64,000 nucleotides of DNA from Toxorhynchites rutilus septentrionalis (GCF_029784135.1 NC_073746.1:228793882-228857881); one strand, 5' to 3'. Positions 19,601-32,971 are shown, numbered from the stretch's first letter. Numbers and translations: made by a program. The notes: generated by a model not told the origin, from the letters alone.

Positions 19601-21250
19601 CCTTCCACCTTATTTGCATTCCAGTAGGGCTCCTTCAGCAGCTAACAAACATTACATCTCCGACGGTTGAAGCTTGTTGTGTGTACACATCAACAGCACA
19701 ATGCGCATATCTTTCGAGAAGCGTCCAAACCTCGTCCCATTCAATCATCTGCAAAGTCACCCTGCTGGATCTGGCAGCGAAAACACCCAAGTCATCATTC
19801 CAGTCTACGGTCCGGAAACGACAGCACCATGGCAGCGTTAGAACCAGAGGCAACAGCTTCTCAAGTACTTCAGGGAATAGCACGAGTTTGTTTATCCACT
19901 GCTACCGAACTATAGCAGCTATTTTTATAGACCCTTGGTGGCATCCATCGTAGTCATTGAAATAAAAGTATACAAACAACTGGGCAAAAAACGAAAAAAG
20001 TACACTTTTTCGGAAATTTCAATAATTCCCCGCTGAGAAAAATGCATCGCTTTCGTCTAATTATCCATGCGATTAACACTCACATGTGGTAACCTATACG
20101 CATCTATAACAACTTGCCGACGGACCAATGGATCGCATTAGCCCGTAAAAGGGTACCAAGCGTTTTACCGCCGCCACCTTCGAGTGTTTGATTTATAATC
20201 ACTGCCGATGGGTCGATCTACGGTTTCGCTGTAATATGAATATGACTACCTGCTGAATGAGTGGTCCTTCGCGTTTTATCCGTGTTGTATAATTTTCCCT
20301 TCGATTTTATTCCAAACCCGTACACTGTAAAAAGGCAAATTAGCTGCTAGAATCGATACCCTTGTCCAAGTTCGGAGCCGCGTCGATTTCTGACGCTTCC
20401 ACCGCCTCAACGCGGTAATCTTTTCTCCACGGTTTGATTACGGTTGTTCATTTGACTCATTTAGAAAATGATAAATTGATATTTAATCATAAGTAATTGA
20501 TGGTTAAATTCCTCTCGCAGCGTTTACTTGGTGCAACAATCTGTCCGACCCTTCTCGCCTCTCAATTCCACGAGGATTACGATGGTGATCCCTCGTTGGA
20601 CCCGGAGGTGTTTCACTGTCTTCATAAGCAATGTTTTGTTTTTCATTTGGACCTAGCCCATTAATTTGCCCCTTTTCGCCGCCGTTCGCTCTATGGCAGG
20701 GGTCTATCATTTAGTCGGATTGTTTAGACACGTTATCGATACGGCTTGTCAGCACCCTTCTGGCCATCGTTTCGGCATCCAACGGGCCGTCAGGTCCCAA
20801 GTATATGTATACGGCCAAAGCATGACAGACTGTGTTGTCGATGTCGGTATATGGTTACGGTCCGCTTGATTAAACTGATCCAGATCGATTGTACCAAATG
20901 CTAAGCCAGAGGGTGTGTACCTGTCGGTAGTGATTAATGGAAACAAATCACTTTATCAACGGGACCGTGAATTGAGGGTTGACTCGAAATGGGAAAATTG
21001 AGGAAAAAGTGCAACGCACCGAGAAAGACGATGATGCATAAGTTTAACAGATAAATAAATTGATCCCATAGGTTGTCATGCAATTCACTTTAGCAGAGAT
21101 CGAGTGAAATTTTATTTCGTTAGTAATTGTATTCGATACCAATAAAATGTTCGCAAAATGCGAGTATCTGCTATACCTGGGGTGGCCAAATTTCCGGTTA
21201 TTGCGAGCGACTGATTGTTCGTATGTTCGAATGGTCTACCAACGTTGGTT
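19601..21250. other. Transposon-poor island, possible regulatory DNA
   Basis: Balanced composition, few homopolymers and no transposon ends. The part at 20040-20960 has repeated ATTA/TAAT-type homeodomain cores and GC-rich blocks. Several overlapping frames on both strands (19635-19953, 20504-20946) contain no recognisable domain. I interpret it as host intergenic or intronic DNA that may hold enhancers; this is inference. Confidence 0.4.
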
Positions 21251-23640
21251 GTATTATCGAATTATGAGAAAACTCATGAAGTACTTAACGATGAAGCAAA
21301 AATGGAAATAAAGATAAAACATAGATAATAATGATGAATATTCAGTGATAAATCATTCTATAACAAAAGATAATTATCGCCTATTCAATAATTTATAAGT
21401 GGAACATTCTTTTCTTCAAAGTGTTATTGTTAAATATCGGTGAAAATTATTCTATTTCCTAATTACTTCGAGATATACTATCATTAGTAGAAATAATATG
21501 GCGTTGTTGATACGATTGACGAATGATTTAAAAATTTATTGAAGATGAAAGACTGCTCTTTCATCGAAATAATGTACATCGCTACCAGTCGATAGAAATA
21601 ATAATAAAATTATATGTACGAGTACTGTTCAAAAAATAGATTTTTTTCTATAAATTTGCTACATGACAATTTTGGAAATATATTAAAAAATAAGTATGTG
21701 GTATGAATGACATACGTTTAAATATATTGAATTGTGAAGATAGAAACTTGTTAGCAATATTTAATTTTAGTATATTCTAAACTCCTTCTCATCACTGCTG
21801 TTGCATACCTGACTATATTGCTTGTTAGCCATGCTTTACACAATTATTGTACATTACTTATTATATTTTGTTATAATATTATATAACAGAGCTTCATTAG
21901 AACTCGCATTCCGTTATTCGCAGTCTTTAAAACAAAGTTTTCTCCAAACATTTATTTTTGTTGTTGTGTTTTGAAACCTTATGCTGGATGTAGAATTGTT
22001 TTCATCATTTTCAATTTATCATTTTAGTAATAATATACCTGAAGAAACCATTGTTGAAATTGTTTTCATTTTTTTGTTGTTTTAATACAAGTTATGGTCG
22101 AACAATTGGGCTTCTTATTTTGTTTAAATTTTCATTAGAGAGCCCATAAAAACTAATTTATTATGTTATTTGTGAAAATCAAATAACTAACAATCTGAAT
22201 GAAAAAAATTGAAAATATGTTTCATTAAGGTCAATACCAACTCCTTATAAAATCATCACAGCAAAATATGAAGGGATATTAAACTCATAGCATTAGAGAG
22301 GGACACTTTCCTTGATCAGCTGGCGGGTATCTAGAAATAGTTTCGCGGGTGACCGGACTACGATTTACTCACTCATGTCTTATTGCCACTATGAATATAA
22401 ATCAAAGTGTCAAGGAAAATCCAAATCATATCAGGTCCTAAGAAAAAATAACGCAAGCAACACCTCTACTTAATTGAGAAGGCAAAGTTTTTCGAAGAAA
22501 GTCAGTGCCACTGAAAAAAATATATTTGAAAACGTTATCGGTCTACATTTTTTTTTTGTTTTTTGCCGAATTCTCCGATTTCTGGTTTCTGGATGATACT
22601 ATTTTTTGTTTTTTTACTCTTTTTTTTACTACTTTTCCTGGACCACTTCTAATATTTTATTTGTATGTTTTGGAACCTACATACCAAACCTGCTTCATTA
22701 ATTATTCATTTGAATATAACAATATATATGTTCGGAAAAATATATCCAAATATTATTTTTCTTTGTTTATTTGCAGATGCACAGAACGTTCAAATCGAAG
22801 GCACAGACTGTCAAACGTTGCAGGTATAAATATTGGAAGAAGTGATGATACTCACACATATTCATACGCATTTCCACACATACACACACCCCACACCCAC
22901 AAACTCATGAAGATGGAAGTTACGAATCGTTCATTCTGAGAGTCGCGTAGGATTTTGTACTTCTGATACGATTTGTGATTAAATGCTCCTCTAATTTACT
23001 CCAAACTTTGAAAAATCGGCTAGAAGAAACGACTGAACGTATCAATATGAAATACACCGCAGCTATGACAAAGCAAACCATCAAAACATTTTAATTCTCT
23101 TCGAAGTGTACTACACCAGTACGACGCTTTGTGTAATCATTTGGTCATCATCCCGTAGATGAACAGCATATAGCCCAAAACCGACTAAAAAGGAAAATTA
23201 ACCATTATTCTTATGTTTGTCAAAACCAGTGCCACAGATTATCAAAATTTATTCACGAATGAAGGAATCAGACTTTTCCCAGTATCGGATGAATTCTCTT
23301 CTGTTGAAACTCAACACCATTTCTACCATAATAAGTATAACACAAGAGTCGAGACGCGTGAACTTTGTCTGGTATATTGATCGAAAACAACATGAATGAA
23401 TTTCTAAAAGCCTACATTCAGGCACTTTCATTACTGTCAATAAATTTAGGTGATTATCACGTACGTTAAGTTGATCTTCATCGCTTGCAGTGAATTTTTA
23501 TTGAAAACGTGTCACCCATTGCACATATAAATAGTGGTGTATGCCATTTCCGAGCAAAGATGCAAATGAAAAATGAACTTCATGGCAAGCTGATGTTGAT
23601 GTTCATTCCACTGGGGTTCATTGATAGTGTTGTTTCATAT
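21251..23640. other. AT-rich spacer
   Basis: Long AT-rich tract with no transposon ends I can define. A 144-codon frame at 22505-22939 is rich in F, I and Y encoded by T-runs and lacks any domain, so it is not called. A small TG/CA-type tract is at 22855-22900. Confidence 0.5.
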
Positions 23641-24900
23641 TTATCGACTCTCGCTTGAGCAGTAGTTTATCAATACAAGGAATGCAGAAATTCGCCGAAT
23701 TTGAATGTCGTGAACGTGAACATATTCAGCACTGGTCAAAACCAAACCAAGTGGTGTATTCTGTTGCGTTCCACGTGTTTTGTGTAGAAGTGGTCTTTTA
23801 AAAGGAATACACTTGCCTAAATCTCGAGACTCATGAAATGCTTTAAGGCCATACCTCCCAACAAAATGCGGAGACAAAGATTTCGAATTCGCTCCAGTTT
23901 AATGAGATGTGTTTTATCAACTGATTGGAAACAGCAAATGCCATAATCCATCATTCGGAGGATAATTGTTCGATACAACAATATTGGATCTCTTAGATGG
24001 GCATCCAACCAGGTTCCAGTGATTGTGCGGAGGAAGTTTATTATTTGTTGACATTTGTAATTCAATATATAGATATATGGATTCCTCAAGTACAGTAGAA
24101 TCCGTTTATTATGCCTCCGTTTGTATTGATCAACCGCTTATTATGACTTAATTACACAACGAAGTTTGGTTTCATTTAAAATTATTTGTAAAAAAAAGTC
24201 AGATAAAATGACTACCTTTACAGTGGCATGTCACCTATTATGATCCATTTTTTGTAAATTATGTCCGGTTATAATACCCGACATTTTTTCACAAAACGCT
24301 TCGTATGACATCCGCTTATTATGACGTGTTTGTCAAATCTCTTAGATAAACGGATTCCATTGTATATCTGGAGTCGAAACAAATCTGAAAATACTTAAAT
24401 AATATAGAATGAGTAATCGTTTTACCCAAAAGTTGATGCTTTTGTTGTGCTGGTAGAAGATTCCTAGGAAAAAAAATCTACTGTCAGTTTTTTCTGTAGA
24501 GAATTCCATTCCTAACTCATTGACCCTACTTGGCAAACTTTCAAAAATATCTTGTAATGGTTCTTGCAGGCCACATTCATTTGGAAAACTATTTGTAAAA
24601 AAAGACACAAATAGGTTTTATAAAAATAGCACAAAGGAGACCGTGATAATTTTTTTTTCTCACAACTTGTATTTTAGCATTATTCGAAAGAGGCGAAAGA
24701 CCTCGAGAGTGTAATTTGTCAGACAGCATCTCTATTGGGAGTGAATCAAAGGTTCCCTAACGCTGAGAAGACTGGAGCCACTTGCTTCTTCCGGAAATAA
24801 GGTATCTGGATTTCTAAAGAAACTAGCGAAAGACAACCCTTCGTCTCCTTACCTCTGCGGAACCCAAATTGTGTATACAAGATCTAATTTGTTGCAAAAA
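23641..24900 (-). pseudogene. LINE RT relic (APE-type non-LTR), split by a MITE
   Basis: On the minus strand the segment reads from an RT QFGFRRGKETKG block (about 24900-24860) through LGMEFSTEKTD (near 24500) to the post-RT region NFLRTITGTW...HLIKLERIRNLCLRILLG (24020-23840). RT motifs B and C, with the catalytic aspartate pair, are missing between the first two blocks, so there is an internal deletion. Stops and frameshifts are frequent. A 270-bp MITE lies at 24093-24362, between the FDSRYT and RNPYIY segments. The 3' part after 23840 reads in another frame and fades near 23640. The family resembles Jockey/CR1/I-group LINEs abundant in Aedes. Confidence 0.8.
24093..24362. mobile_element. 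270-bp pogo-like MITE with TA duplication, inserted in a LINE
   Basis: Ends are CAGTAGAATCCGTTTAT and its inverted copy (ATAAACGGATTCCATTG), flanked by TA at 24091-24092 and 24363-24364. 'ttattatg(a/c)c' blocks recur inside. The CAG...TA layout and internal direct motifs fit a non-autonomous pogo-type element. It interrupts the LINE relic around it. Confidence 0.85.
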
Positions 24901-25117
24901 ATTTTCAAAAAAAAAAACACGCTAAGTCTCTTCAACGATTTCCGAATCCGAATTGAAGTTGGACATGGGCTTATTGGGATTACTATTTTTCGTACTTGTC
25001 CTTAATAATCCGGAATAATATTAGGCTTCAGAAATTGAATGATTGAATTCAACAAGCAATGCTTTCTGCCTCAGAATCAGGATTAGTCAATACGTTCTTA
25101 GTAAAGGATTGAACATA

Positions 25118-25524
25118 CACCCAGGTTTTTTTACGCGGTTTTTTTCGCGCGGTTTTTTTTACGAGGTTTTTTTACGCGGATTTTCCAATTAACGCGTTTT
25201 TTTTTACGCGGATTTTCTAATTAACGAGGTTTTTTTTCTTTTAGCAACAACAGATGACCTCATTCGTGAGGAAAACCGAACTATAGCTACCTATATCCTG
25301 AACCAACGTAATTCCCGGAAAAAACTACGAGTTTTCGGAAGCGAGCAACACTTAACTTTTTACTTCCGTTATACATAAGAATAGTCCCATTTGATATCTG
25401 TCATTAGTTGACATGTTTTTTTTTCGCGGATATTCTAATTAACGCAGATTTTTGAATTAACGCGGTTTTTTTCACGCGGATTTTTTTTTCACGTACGTAT
25501 TCCCCGCGTAAAAAAACCTGAGTG
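25118..25524. mobile_element. 407-bp MITE, CACCCAG...TIR family
   Basis: It starts CACCCAGG plus T-run and ACGCGG, and ends with CGCGTAAAAAAACCTGAGTG in inverted orientation, flanked by TA at 25116-25117 and 25525-25526. Both arms contain tandem 'ttttttacgcgg' and 'attttctaattaacg' units. The central 25240-25415 differs from the arms and may be captured sequence. The same ends bound the 142-bp element at 3454-3595. Confidence 0.85.
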
Positions 25525-25526
25525 TA

Positions 25527-27640
25527 ATAGAAACGCCCGATTGAAAACGAGCACTTAGAACTAGCTTCGAAAACCAGTCGAGTACCCGTCACTTCCAGTT
25601 TTTTAAGTTGAATTTTCTTGGAGATCCTTTTGTAATTGGCATAACAAGACTGTTCTGTTGATAGGTTTAAATGATACTCAAAGTGTCATTAGCTATTTAC
25701 TAACTATATCCACAGTTCTCATAGCTTTCCAGCCCTTCTGTATTCCGCAAACAGTAACGACCTGAAACTGTCCAACAAGAGCGAACCGTTCGCGATGACA
25801 AACGATCCGGCAAATGTGACACAAAGATCATTCTTCGTTTGCACCGGACAGTAGGATTTAAATCCGCTATTCATAAAGTCGCCAAAGGAGACTGAAAAAG
25901 CCTGTATCATCCAAACACCGAACAAAGAAGCTTTCATTGGGCACCGCTAAAAACGGAAACGTTCCTCAATGGAGCCTCCCGGCAATTCTCGAGCGGTCTG
26001 GCCATATAATCACCGGTTAACGAAGTAACGAAATATTCAATTTAGAAAAATCGCTCCCGATTCGTTCTGCCGTATAAATAAAGCAGCATTAACGCAACCG
26101 ATTGTGCAAAATCACGCCCCTGATAAAAGGCCCCATAATGAGCCGCAGGACCGCAGATCGAGAGTGTCCACAATTCACGACCGCTTCGGAATGCGCAAGA
26201 CATTGTCTCATTTCAGCATGCGAGATCGCGCAGAACTTGTGATAAATTTCGCAACTTGTACGTACAAACCGGCCTTACTGGATTGCATTTTTTCCCATAA
26301 CTGAACATCGTCTAGCCAACTTCCACTCTTGTTCCAGAAAGTTGTCAACAGGCATAGCACAAGTCGCAAGGCTTTCAGAAATTTGAAAAATGCCCCGATA
26401 GAATTTATTACTCTATTAACGGTCGTAAATCTCCCAGGCAAGGGCTTCGGTAGAGCTCAGGCGTAATCGAATCAAACCGGGGAATAGCTTTTCGTTAGGA
26501 CTCCCAACTTTGTGTTGATACTTGCTCGTTTGTTGCCGTTGCTTTTCCGGTCCGATATCTGTTACATGTGGCGGTACATAGCAGCGCGCTGTAGAGCATG
26601 TGGTTAACAAGAAACTTTCGATCTTGAGCTTTGTAGTATCCAAAGCACGGACAGATAACCACACAATTCGTGTGGTCTATGCCGCTTCTAATTATTGGAA
26701 GATTAATCAAACCAAGTCCCAGATAAAACCATCTGAGTAAACCTATAAATCATTGGTGGGTCATGTGATTCAGTGACACAATACGGTTGGCTCTAATTGA
26801 AAGTTGCTGTAAATCAAATCTTGATACGACATTTGCATACAGAGGTCAGTTTATGGAAATTGCAGCAAGACTGGTTTGGATATTTTTTTTTGCTTGACGG
26901 TGTACATGATGTTTCGGTAATGTTTACATGTTTACAATATCATTGCAGGGTTTACACGCTTCCTACATGGGTTTCCGCCACTCGATGTGTTCCCAATATG
27001 CAATTTGATTCTCCTTTCACACTTGCAGTGACATGTTAATTAAATAAGCTCATCTGGTACGGCTCGTCGTGAGGCAATGATTCCGTCACGCGTAATCGCT
27101 TAATTAGCCGCCAGAATGCGCTTAATAAAAATGATTATGCAGATCGGAATGGCTGTAAAATATGCCGACAGTAGCCGCCGTCTTGGTGCGATTCTGCACC
27201 ATATTGATTCCCGTGGCGATGTATCGGCCTTTTTTTATATCTGACAATGGAACGCATACCAGCATTTCGGGGAAACGATTAGCATGATCACTGAATGCGA
27301 TGGCGTCACACAGAGGTGGAGAGGTGGGCAAACGGCTGGGGATTCACTTAAAGGTCTTCATAACATATAAAATAAGAGATTAAAACAATCAAATGCTTAT
27401 CTCCGGTAGCTGTGAATGTTTAACTTTCCGAGCCTGGTCGGGACAGAATAAGTTATTTCTGAGTCCGATCGGCGCTAGGAACAGTCGGCGCAGGAAGAAA
27501 GTCAAACAAGTGGGAAATTAAAATCACTCATAAAATTAGTAGTCGTTTTGTCGCGACGCCGTTCGAGTGAGCGTTTTCGTTTCGTTTTCTGATAACGTAA
27601 ATATGGAAGGATCGTATTCACCAAAAAGAGTAGAATACTA
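25527..27640. other. Transposon-poor island with homeodomain-type motifs
   Basis: Balanced, low-repeat DNA. TTAATTAA (27036-27043) and TAATTAGC (27101-27108) are clean homeodomain-type sites, and further ATTA cores lie at 25980-26110. Several overlapping frames on the minus strand (26208-26710) share sequence between frames and have no domain. Likely host non-coding DNA; a regulatory role is inference. Confidence 0.4.
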
Positions 27641-28034
27641 TATGACAACTACACAAACTAATTTTATGAGAGCTACAAGCTATTTTGGAGCATAGATCCA
27701 ACATGAAACATAATAACCCAGGTATGTTATCAAGGTTTACGCTTTGCTAGATAAGTAATAAAATTGTCTTAACAGACCATAAAATGGGCACACAACAATA
27801 TATCTATGTTGTAACAGTAGAATTTTCGCCATAGTAAAACAATTTTTCGAAACATTCAATCGGAAATGAGAATCAACAATGTATTGAATGTGTTCAAATG
27901 CCCAAATCTTCCCCTGATGACGGTAAAGATACAAACGGAATACAAACTTTCATTCGAATCAAAAATACATGTGTTTGAAATATGCATTGTTAGGACGATT
28001 TCATTTGGAATTACTCTATAGATGAACCGTTCTG

Positions 28035-28612
28035 TTATACAACTTTCTTCCATCTATCAGGAAGCCTCATTATGCCCTCTTTCCAAAATCGTTGAAGCTT
28101 ATTTGCAAAATATTCATCTAGGTGCGTATTTATTTTTCCTATGGACTTGTCATATTTACCACGGAGTGAATTTTTAAGCAGTTTAACAAGCAATATTCGG
28201 ATAGAGCATGGTCTAGGGAGTACGAACGATAAGGTTGAACGTTCCAATCAAATTGTAATAACTTTTGCTTCACGGCCAACGCAACATGCGGTCTTGAGTT
28301 GTCGCCATGAAAAAGGACGCCTCGTCGGTTCGCCATATTTTCTGCTATGAAGGCTGAAAGCTGATCCATTTGTGTTCAAATTAATCACTCACTATTTTTA
28401 TTATGTATCGTTGCTTTGTGAATATTAGTGGCACCAGCTATTTTGCGATCTTCCAGTGAGCTCAATCTCGATAAGATCCGTCGTTGCAACTCGAAACTGT
28501 CAGCAATGAATTTTTCAACCCAATTGTGGACTCCCGTTTCTTTTCTTTGCGATATTACCTTTTTCAAACAATGAAGCATAACATGCCGCAAATGATTCTT
28601 TTGGCTCTCCAT
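28035..28612 (-). pseudogene. mariner transposase relic with internal deletion
   Basis: The minus strand reads MESQKNHLRHVMLHCLKK (from 28612), a decayed N-terminal start. After a gap it continues with NRRGVLFHGDNSRPHVALAV (around 28330-28270), keeping the catalytic HGDN aspartate. It then runs through LLKNSLRGKYD and ends in FWKEGIMRLPDRWKKVV at 28035. The middle third, including the first catalytic aspartate, is missing, and the SPDLAPSDYHLF segment is degraded. Its 5' UTR probably reaches about 28840 but TIRs were not resolved. Dead, non-autonomous copy. Confidence 0.8.
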
Positions 28613-28984
28613 GTTGAACGGCGCAGAACAAATTTTAATAGAGACTTTGTCACCAACAAAACGTACTTTGAAAGAGCTCTGGGACGACAGAAACGGCTAA
28701 GAGATAGGCCCGGGTTTATTCAACAGATGGCGTCACTAAAAAATCAACAAGATTCATTTCTAGAGGTTCATCTGTTACTAGCTTATGTGTGAAGTTTCAT
28801 GACATTTCGTTTATTTGTTCACAAACTACAGTTGGTTAAGTGTCACTACCTGAACATTCGTATAGAAAATGGAAAAAGAGAAATATCGTATTTTGATCAA
28901 ACATTGTGTTTTGATGGGAAAAACTCCTGAGCTATAAATCGTTCACCGCTGCATCACGTATGTTCGAGCCTAGCCGAAACCTCA

Positions 28985-29815
28985 CGAACTACTAATGAGG
29001 TAACTTCTTCCAGTACGGTTCAACCAGGCACACCGCTTCCAGAATGTAGGCATATATCTTGCCGGTCCTATCCACGTAGGTACATCCCTGAGGAACAAGC
29101 ACAATTCATTGTCTGAGGAGTATATCGCAGATGTGGTCTGCCTGGCAACAAAATAAGCACATCTCGAGTTGGACCCTAACCTCACCAGTACAGCATTTGT
29201 CGCAAGTCTTCTTCTATTACCAGGCGCAGAGTGAAGCTTGCTCACATATACTGAGACAAAGCCACAAACTTCGAGGGTGCCAAGCGTGAGCTCGAGGAGT
29301 TCAGGAAGCTGTACTCGTCCCAGTACCATAAGGATAGCGTAGGAAGATGCAGAAGATGGCTTCCAATTCTATTTCAACCTTCTACGGTCACCTTCGTTTG
29401 ATGATATTTCGGAAGCCTGCGTCAAGTCAGTGAAGAACGTGCTTCGTAAACTAAGGGAGAATACCCACTTCACGAAGACCGCTGAATGACATGCCCAATC
29501 CAGCTAAGCAAGAGTTTAGTCTATCTCAGTGAAAGCGAGTACACAAGCTCACATTCTGGTCCGTTGACAGCAAGACTATCTAGCCACATTACAGGTAACG
29601 CTGGTATCGAGCTCTCGATAACCTCGTCGTAGGATCCATCGGGGTCTTCAAAGAGGAGAACATTACGCCTCAGAAGTGACCATTCAAACACGTTATCAGC
29701 ATTTACCTTGGCTCTGATGTGCGAGTGCGGATCACCACTATTAAAACGAGTACCGGAACAACGAAGCGGGCTATCCTGCCAATTGGGGTGAATCATGTCA
29801 CCATTGCGTGGAATT
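28985..29815 (+). pseudogene. BEL/Pao LTR-retrotransposon integrase relic
   Basis: Three segments, in order and in shifting frames on the plus strand, match the C-terminal half of BEL/Pao Pol: KATNFEGAKRELEEF (about 29250-29300, equivalent to the integrase DN-TNF block with its aspartate changed), FDDISEACVKSVKNVLRKL (29395-29455) and VFKEENITPQK..PFKHVIS.....VRVRITTIKTSTGTTKR (29645-29765). Stops and frameshifts separate them. No LTR or 5' coding region is present. Frames on the opposite strand here are shadows. Confidence 0.75.
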
Positions 29816-29923
29816 CTACTCAAATCATCAAAAATTCAAGAAGCCAACATTAACAGCTGAAAATCCTTACTTAGGAGCTGAAAAAACATAAAAGTGAGCC
29901 ATCCTGAACAACCGTAATGTGCT

Positions 29924-30150
29924 CCCGTGGTGGAGTGATGAGCGTCACGCATTATCATGCCGGGTGTTCGTGTTCAATTTCCGTTTTGGTCGAGGGATTT
30001 CTCGCCAAATTTTCAAATCTGAACTGAAATTCGTGGTTGTGCGGTTTGATATACTTTCTGGGTCGTTTTTTTTGCGAGTTTTCGTGTGTCTTTTTGAAGA
30101 AGAATGGTTAGGTGCTAAACAATGTGTGTTACAGCCCAGGACGAACAATC
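29924..30150 (+). mobile_element. tRNA-headed SINE (Feilai-like)
   Basis: A tRNA-like head with a box A region ggtggagtgatgagcgtcac (29930-29949) and box B GTGTTCAATTTCC (29970-29982) leads into the body gttttggtcgagggatttctcgcc, a layout I recognise from Aedes Feilai-type SINEs. It lies just downstream of the BEL/Pao relic. The 3' end is uncertain; an A-rich and CA-rich stretch follows at 30140-30170. It is not a working tRNA gene. Confidence 0.65.
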
Positions 30151-30159
30151 AAGGAAAAC

Positions 30160-32968
30160 ACACACACACATCGATCAATGGACACTTTATTTACAAACTA
30201 CAAACTACAAAACGAATTTATACAACTACAAAACGCACATTTGAAATATTCAATCAAAATATACATAAGAATATTCATCGCCACTTACATAAAACATTAT
30301 TTGCATAAAACATTATTTGCACAACACATAATAAAGAACAGACAGACAGCACAAAACAACAATCACAAACAATAACGAGCGAATTGTCATGAGACAAGAA
30401 CGATAGAAATGGACCCGCTATACAAAGCGTAATTTTTCATAGCGAATATTCTAGATGTAACTCAAACAACATTTTTTTTGGATTACTTATCTAGAGTAAC
30501 GCCGTCGATTAAGGTATGTTTACGTCTCGACTCAAAAAGTATTTTGTTTTTTATATTCCATGATCATAACCTAACTTGTTCAATAAAAATACAATACAAT
30601 GATAACAGAGGTATGCTTTTCCAGTATGCAGTATGCAGTATGGCTTAACATGTGCTATTATTTCGGATAGTTATATACCAAGAATGATTAAACAAGAAAA
30701 CAGGAAAATTTTAAAAAAAATCTGAATGTTTTGATGTTTATTCCTCTGCATTCAAAATAGATAGAGTGAATACCACCCTTCTTTGACACCATCCAAAAAT
30801 AATATCTTATCTCCGGCGGAAAATTGTAGACGCCGTGAACATCAACACCCATGAGCGGTGGGACTGTTGCAGCGGGATGCGTTAGCGACGACAAACTCAT
30901 ATAGGATGATTTGATTGTCTTTTGAGATAAATAAATTAAACGATTTTTAATAATACTCTTATTTATTTAAAATTAATTAAAAGCTTCGGGGCAATCACTG
31001 GGAAAGGCTCAATCCGGTGATGCGCTATGTGCACCTTGAGTCAAAAATGTTTCACGTGGTGACGGCTGGCGGTGATGCTGATGGTGGTGGCGATAGAAAA
31101 GAAAAAGGCCAAACCTCATTAAGTGCGGCAGCCCAGAGCCAGAAAGAGTATGCTCACCTACCACCGGTGGGGAACGTAACGAATGATATGTTGATTGTCG
31201 GCACTTTGAGCAATGTTTACTTCATCAACCGTAAGGAAGCCGGTTTACAACGCTTGATTAGAAAAAAAAATTACTATGATATGTAGTAACTCGGAAGAAA
31301 AGCAATCAGCGAAATTATGAATATGGGATTCAATTATAATAATGCTTTCTGAAATACTGTTTTCAATCAACAACGCTGTGTGATCCAATTTGGTGAATAT
31401 AATCAAAACCCATATATTGTGATATTACGCAAAAACGGATGAACCTATTCGACTATAATCTAAACAATGCAACTGCTGTCCCCCAGGAAAGGTTTCTTGT
31501 TTATCACTTTCCCCGACACGAGGTATATGTTTCAGAGATGGCTTTAATGTGTTTCCCATTTTAACAAACCTTCATTATTACGATTATTATTATTATTTTT
31601 ATTATTAGCAGCGGACAAACAAACCACCATAAATCAGAGAAGATGACTGTCCGGGAGTGCATCCATTCGCCAGACATTGTGCATTTGCGATACTAGCGAC
31701 CGATGCTGCTGCTGAAATGCTACGTGTGATCGCTAAAAGGACTTGTTCTTCAGCCAGGCAGCCGTCGAGACCCAGAAATGTTTAATGTCTTTCCGCCGGC
31801 CGTTGCTTGCGAGGAAACCAAGAAAATGTAAAATAAATGCATCTGCGAGGCGGCGGCCCTTCTGCAATGCACACGGTCCGTCTGTCTGTCTGTCGTTCCA
31901 CTGTCACACGCGCGAGATTTCCCCGGGCCCCATTGGGAGACACTTTGAACGACATACAACACGCGACAAGTACTACCAATCATCAGGCAATAAAAAGTCA
32001 AAATCAAACCAGCAAAGTATACATCATTAAATTGCATTTTATAATATGCCCCGCGCCGCAGCGCCGAGCTTTTCCCCAGCGTTCATTTCGTTTGGAAACG
32101 TCGTGAAATGGATGCTGGAATGGTGACAACTTCGGCACTACATATAATTTCGCGGCTCGCAAAACGCGTCTTCAGCGCGAAGCCGTAACAACAGTGGTAC
32201 GTGTTGAGCTAAGAGGTTTCACTTCTGTTACATGCAACGCTGACATTGGCATCACCCTGGAACTGCACAATGCGAATCTGGTGTACGAAGTTTCGTATTT
32301 ATGAATTATGTTCCTAGCCTAGGTTGGGACCCTAGGTTGATAAAAAAAGAGTTATAAGAAATGACACTGGAGATATTCCGAACTTCCGTAGGGCATGTAT
32401 AATTTGACTATCCTCATGGATGTCAATTCAGGTATCCTCATGGATGTCAACCGGTATGAAAATTCAGCTGTTTTTTTTTTATTTTCCAGAGCTCGAAAGC
32501 CAGTTGCTGATTGGAAATTGCAGTTCAAAAACTAGAAACTTTTTTTCAAAAAAATTATTAAAATTGAAAAAAATTAAAATTTAAAAAAGTAATTCCATAT
32601 ATATTACTGTTACAGTATCAGTATCGGTAATTTCAGCGGACTGGTTTGCATTTTCGCTTTTATTAAAGTAAAAGTGTAAATTGTACGGAATTTTCTTTTT
32701 GTTGACTTCGATTGTTAACACCCTTTACTCAAAACTGAATGGAATGAAACAAAAAACAGTGTGTACGTGAGATATTGATCACTAAAACCAGCTACCGACA
32801 AAAAAAATGGCTTATTTTTTCCTCAACCTAATATATTATTTGTGTATCCTAATACTGACCCAATTTCCTAAAGTTATACGGATAATGGTGTTTCCTCGGT
32901 CACACGAAAATGGAAATATTTTTTTCGAAAATTGGTGAAAATTCTGAACAAGCTGTTCGATAAAAGTA
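30160..32968. other. Spacer; GC-richer section at 31600-32240
   Basis: No gene recognised. 30195-30310 is a low-complexity stretch of 'caaactac' and 'aaaacattatttgca' duplicates. 31600-32240 is GC-richer with short overlapping frames on both strands (31743-32106) but no domain; it includes a tgtctgtctgtc tract near 31880. 32400-32450 carries a small direct repeat of tatcctcatggatgtcaa. Confidence 0.5.
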
Positions 32969-32971
32969 ATA

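Noticed and set aside
22505..22939. 144-codon plus-strand frame
   Set aside because: Composition is driven by T-runs (F, I, Y, L); no domain, no codon-level signal.
31743..32106. Overlapping frames of 65-95 codons on both strands
   Set aside because: Arise from a GC-richer patch; mutually exclusive and without recognisable domains.
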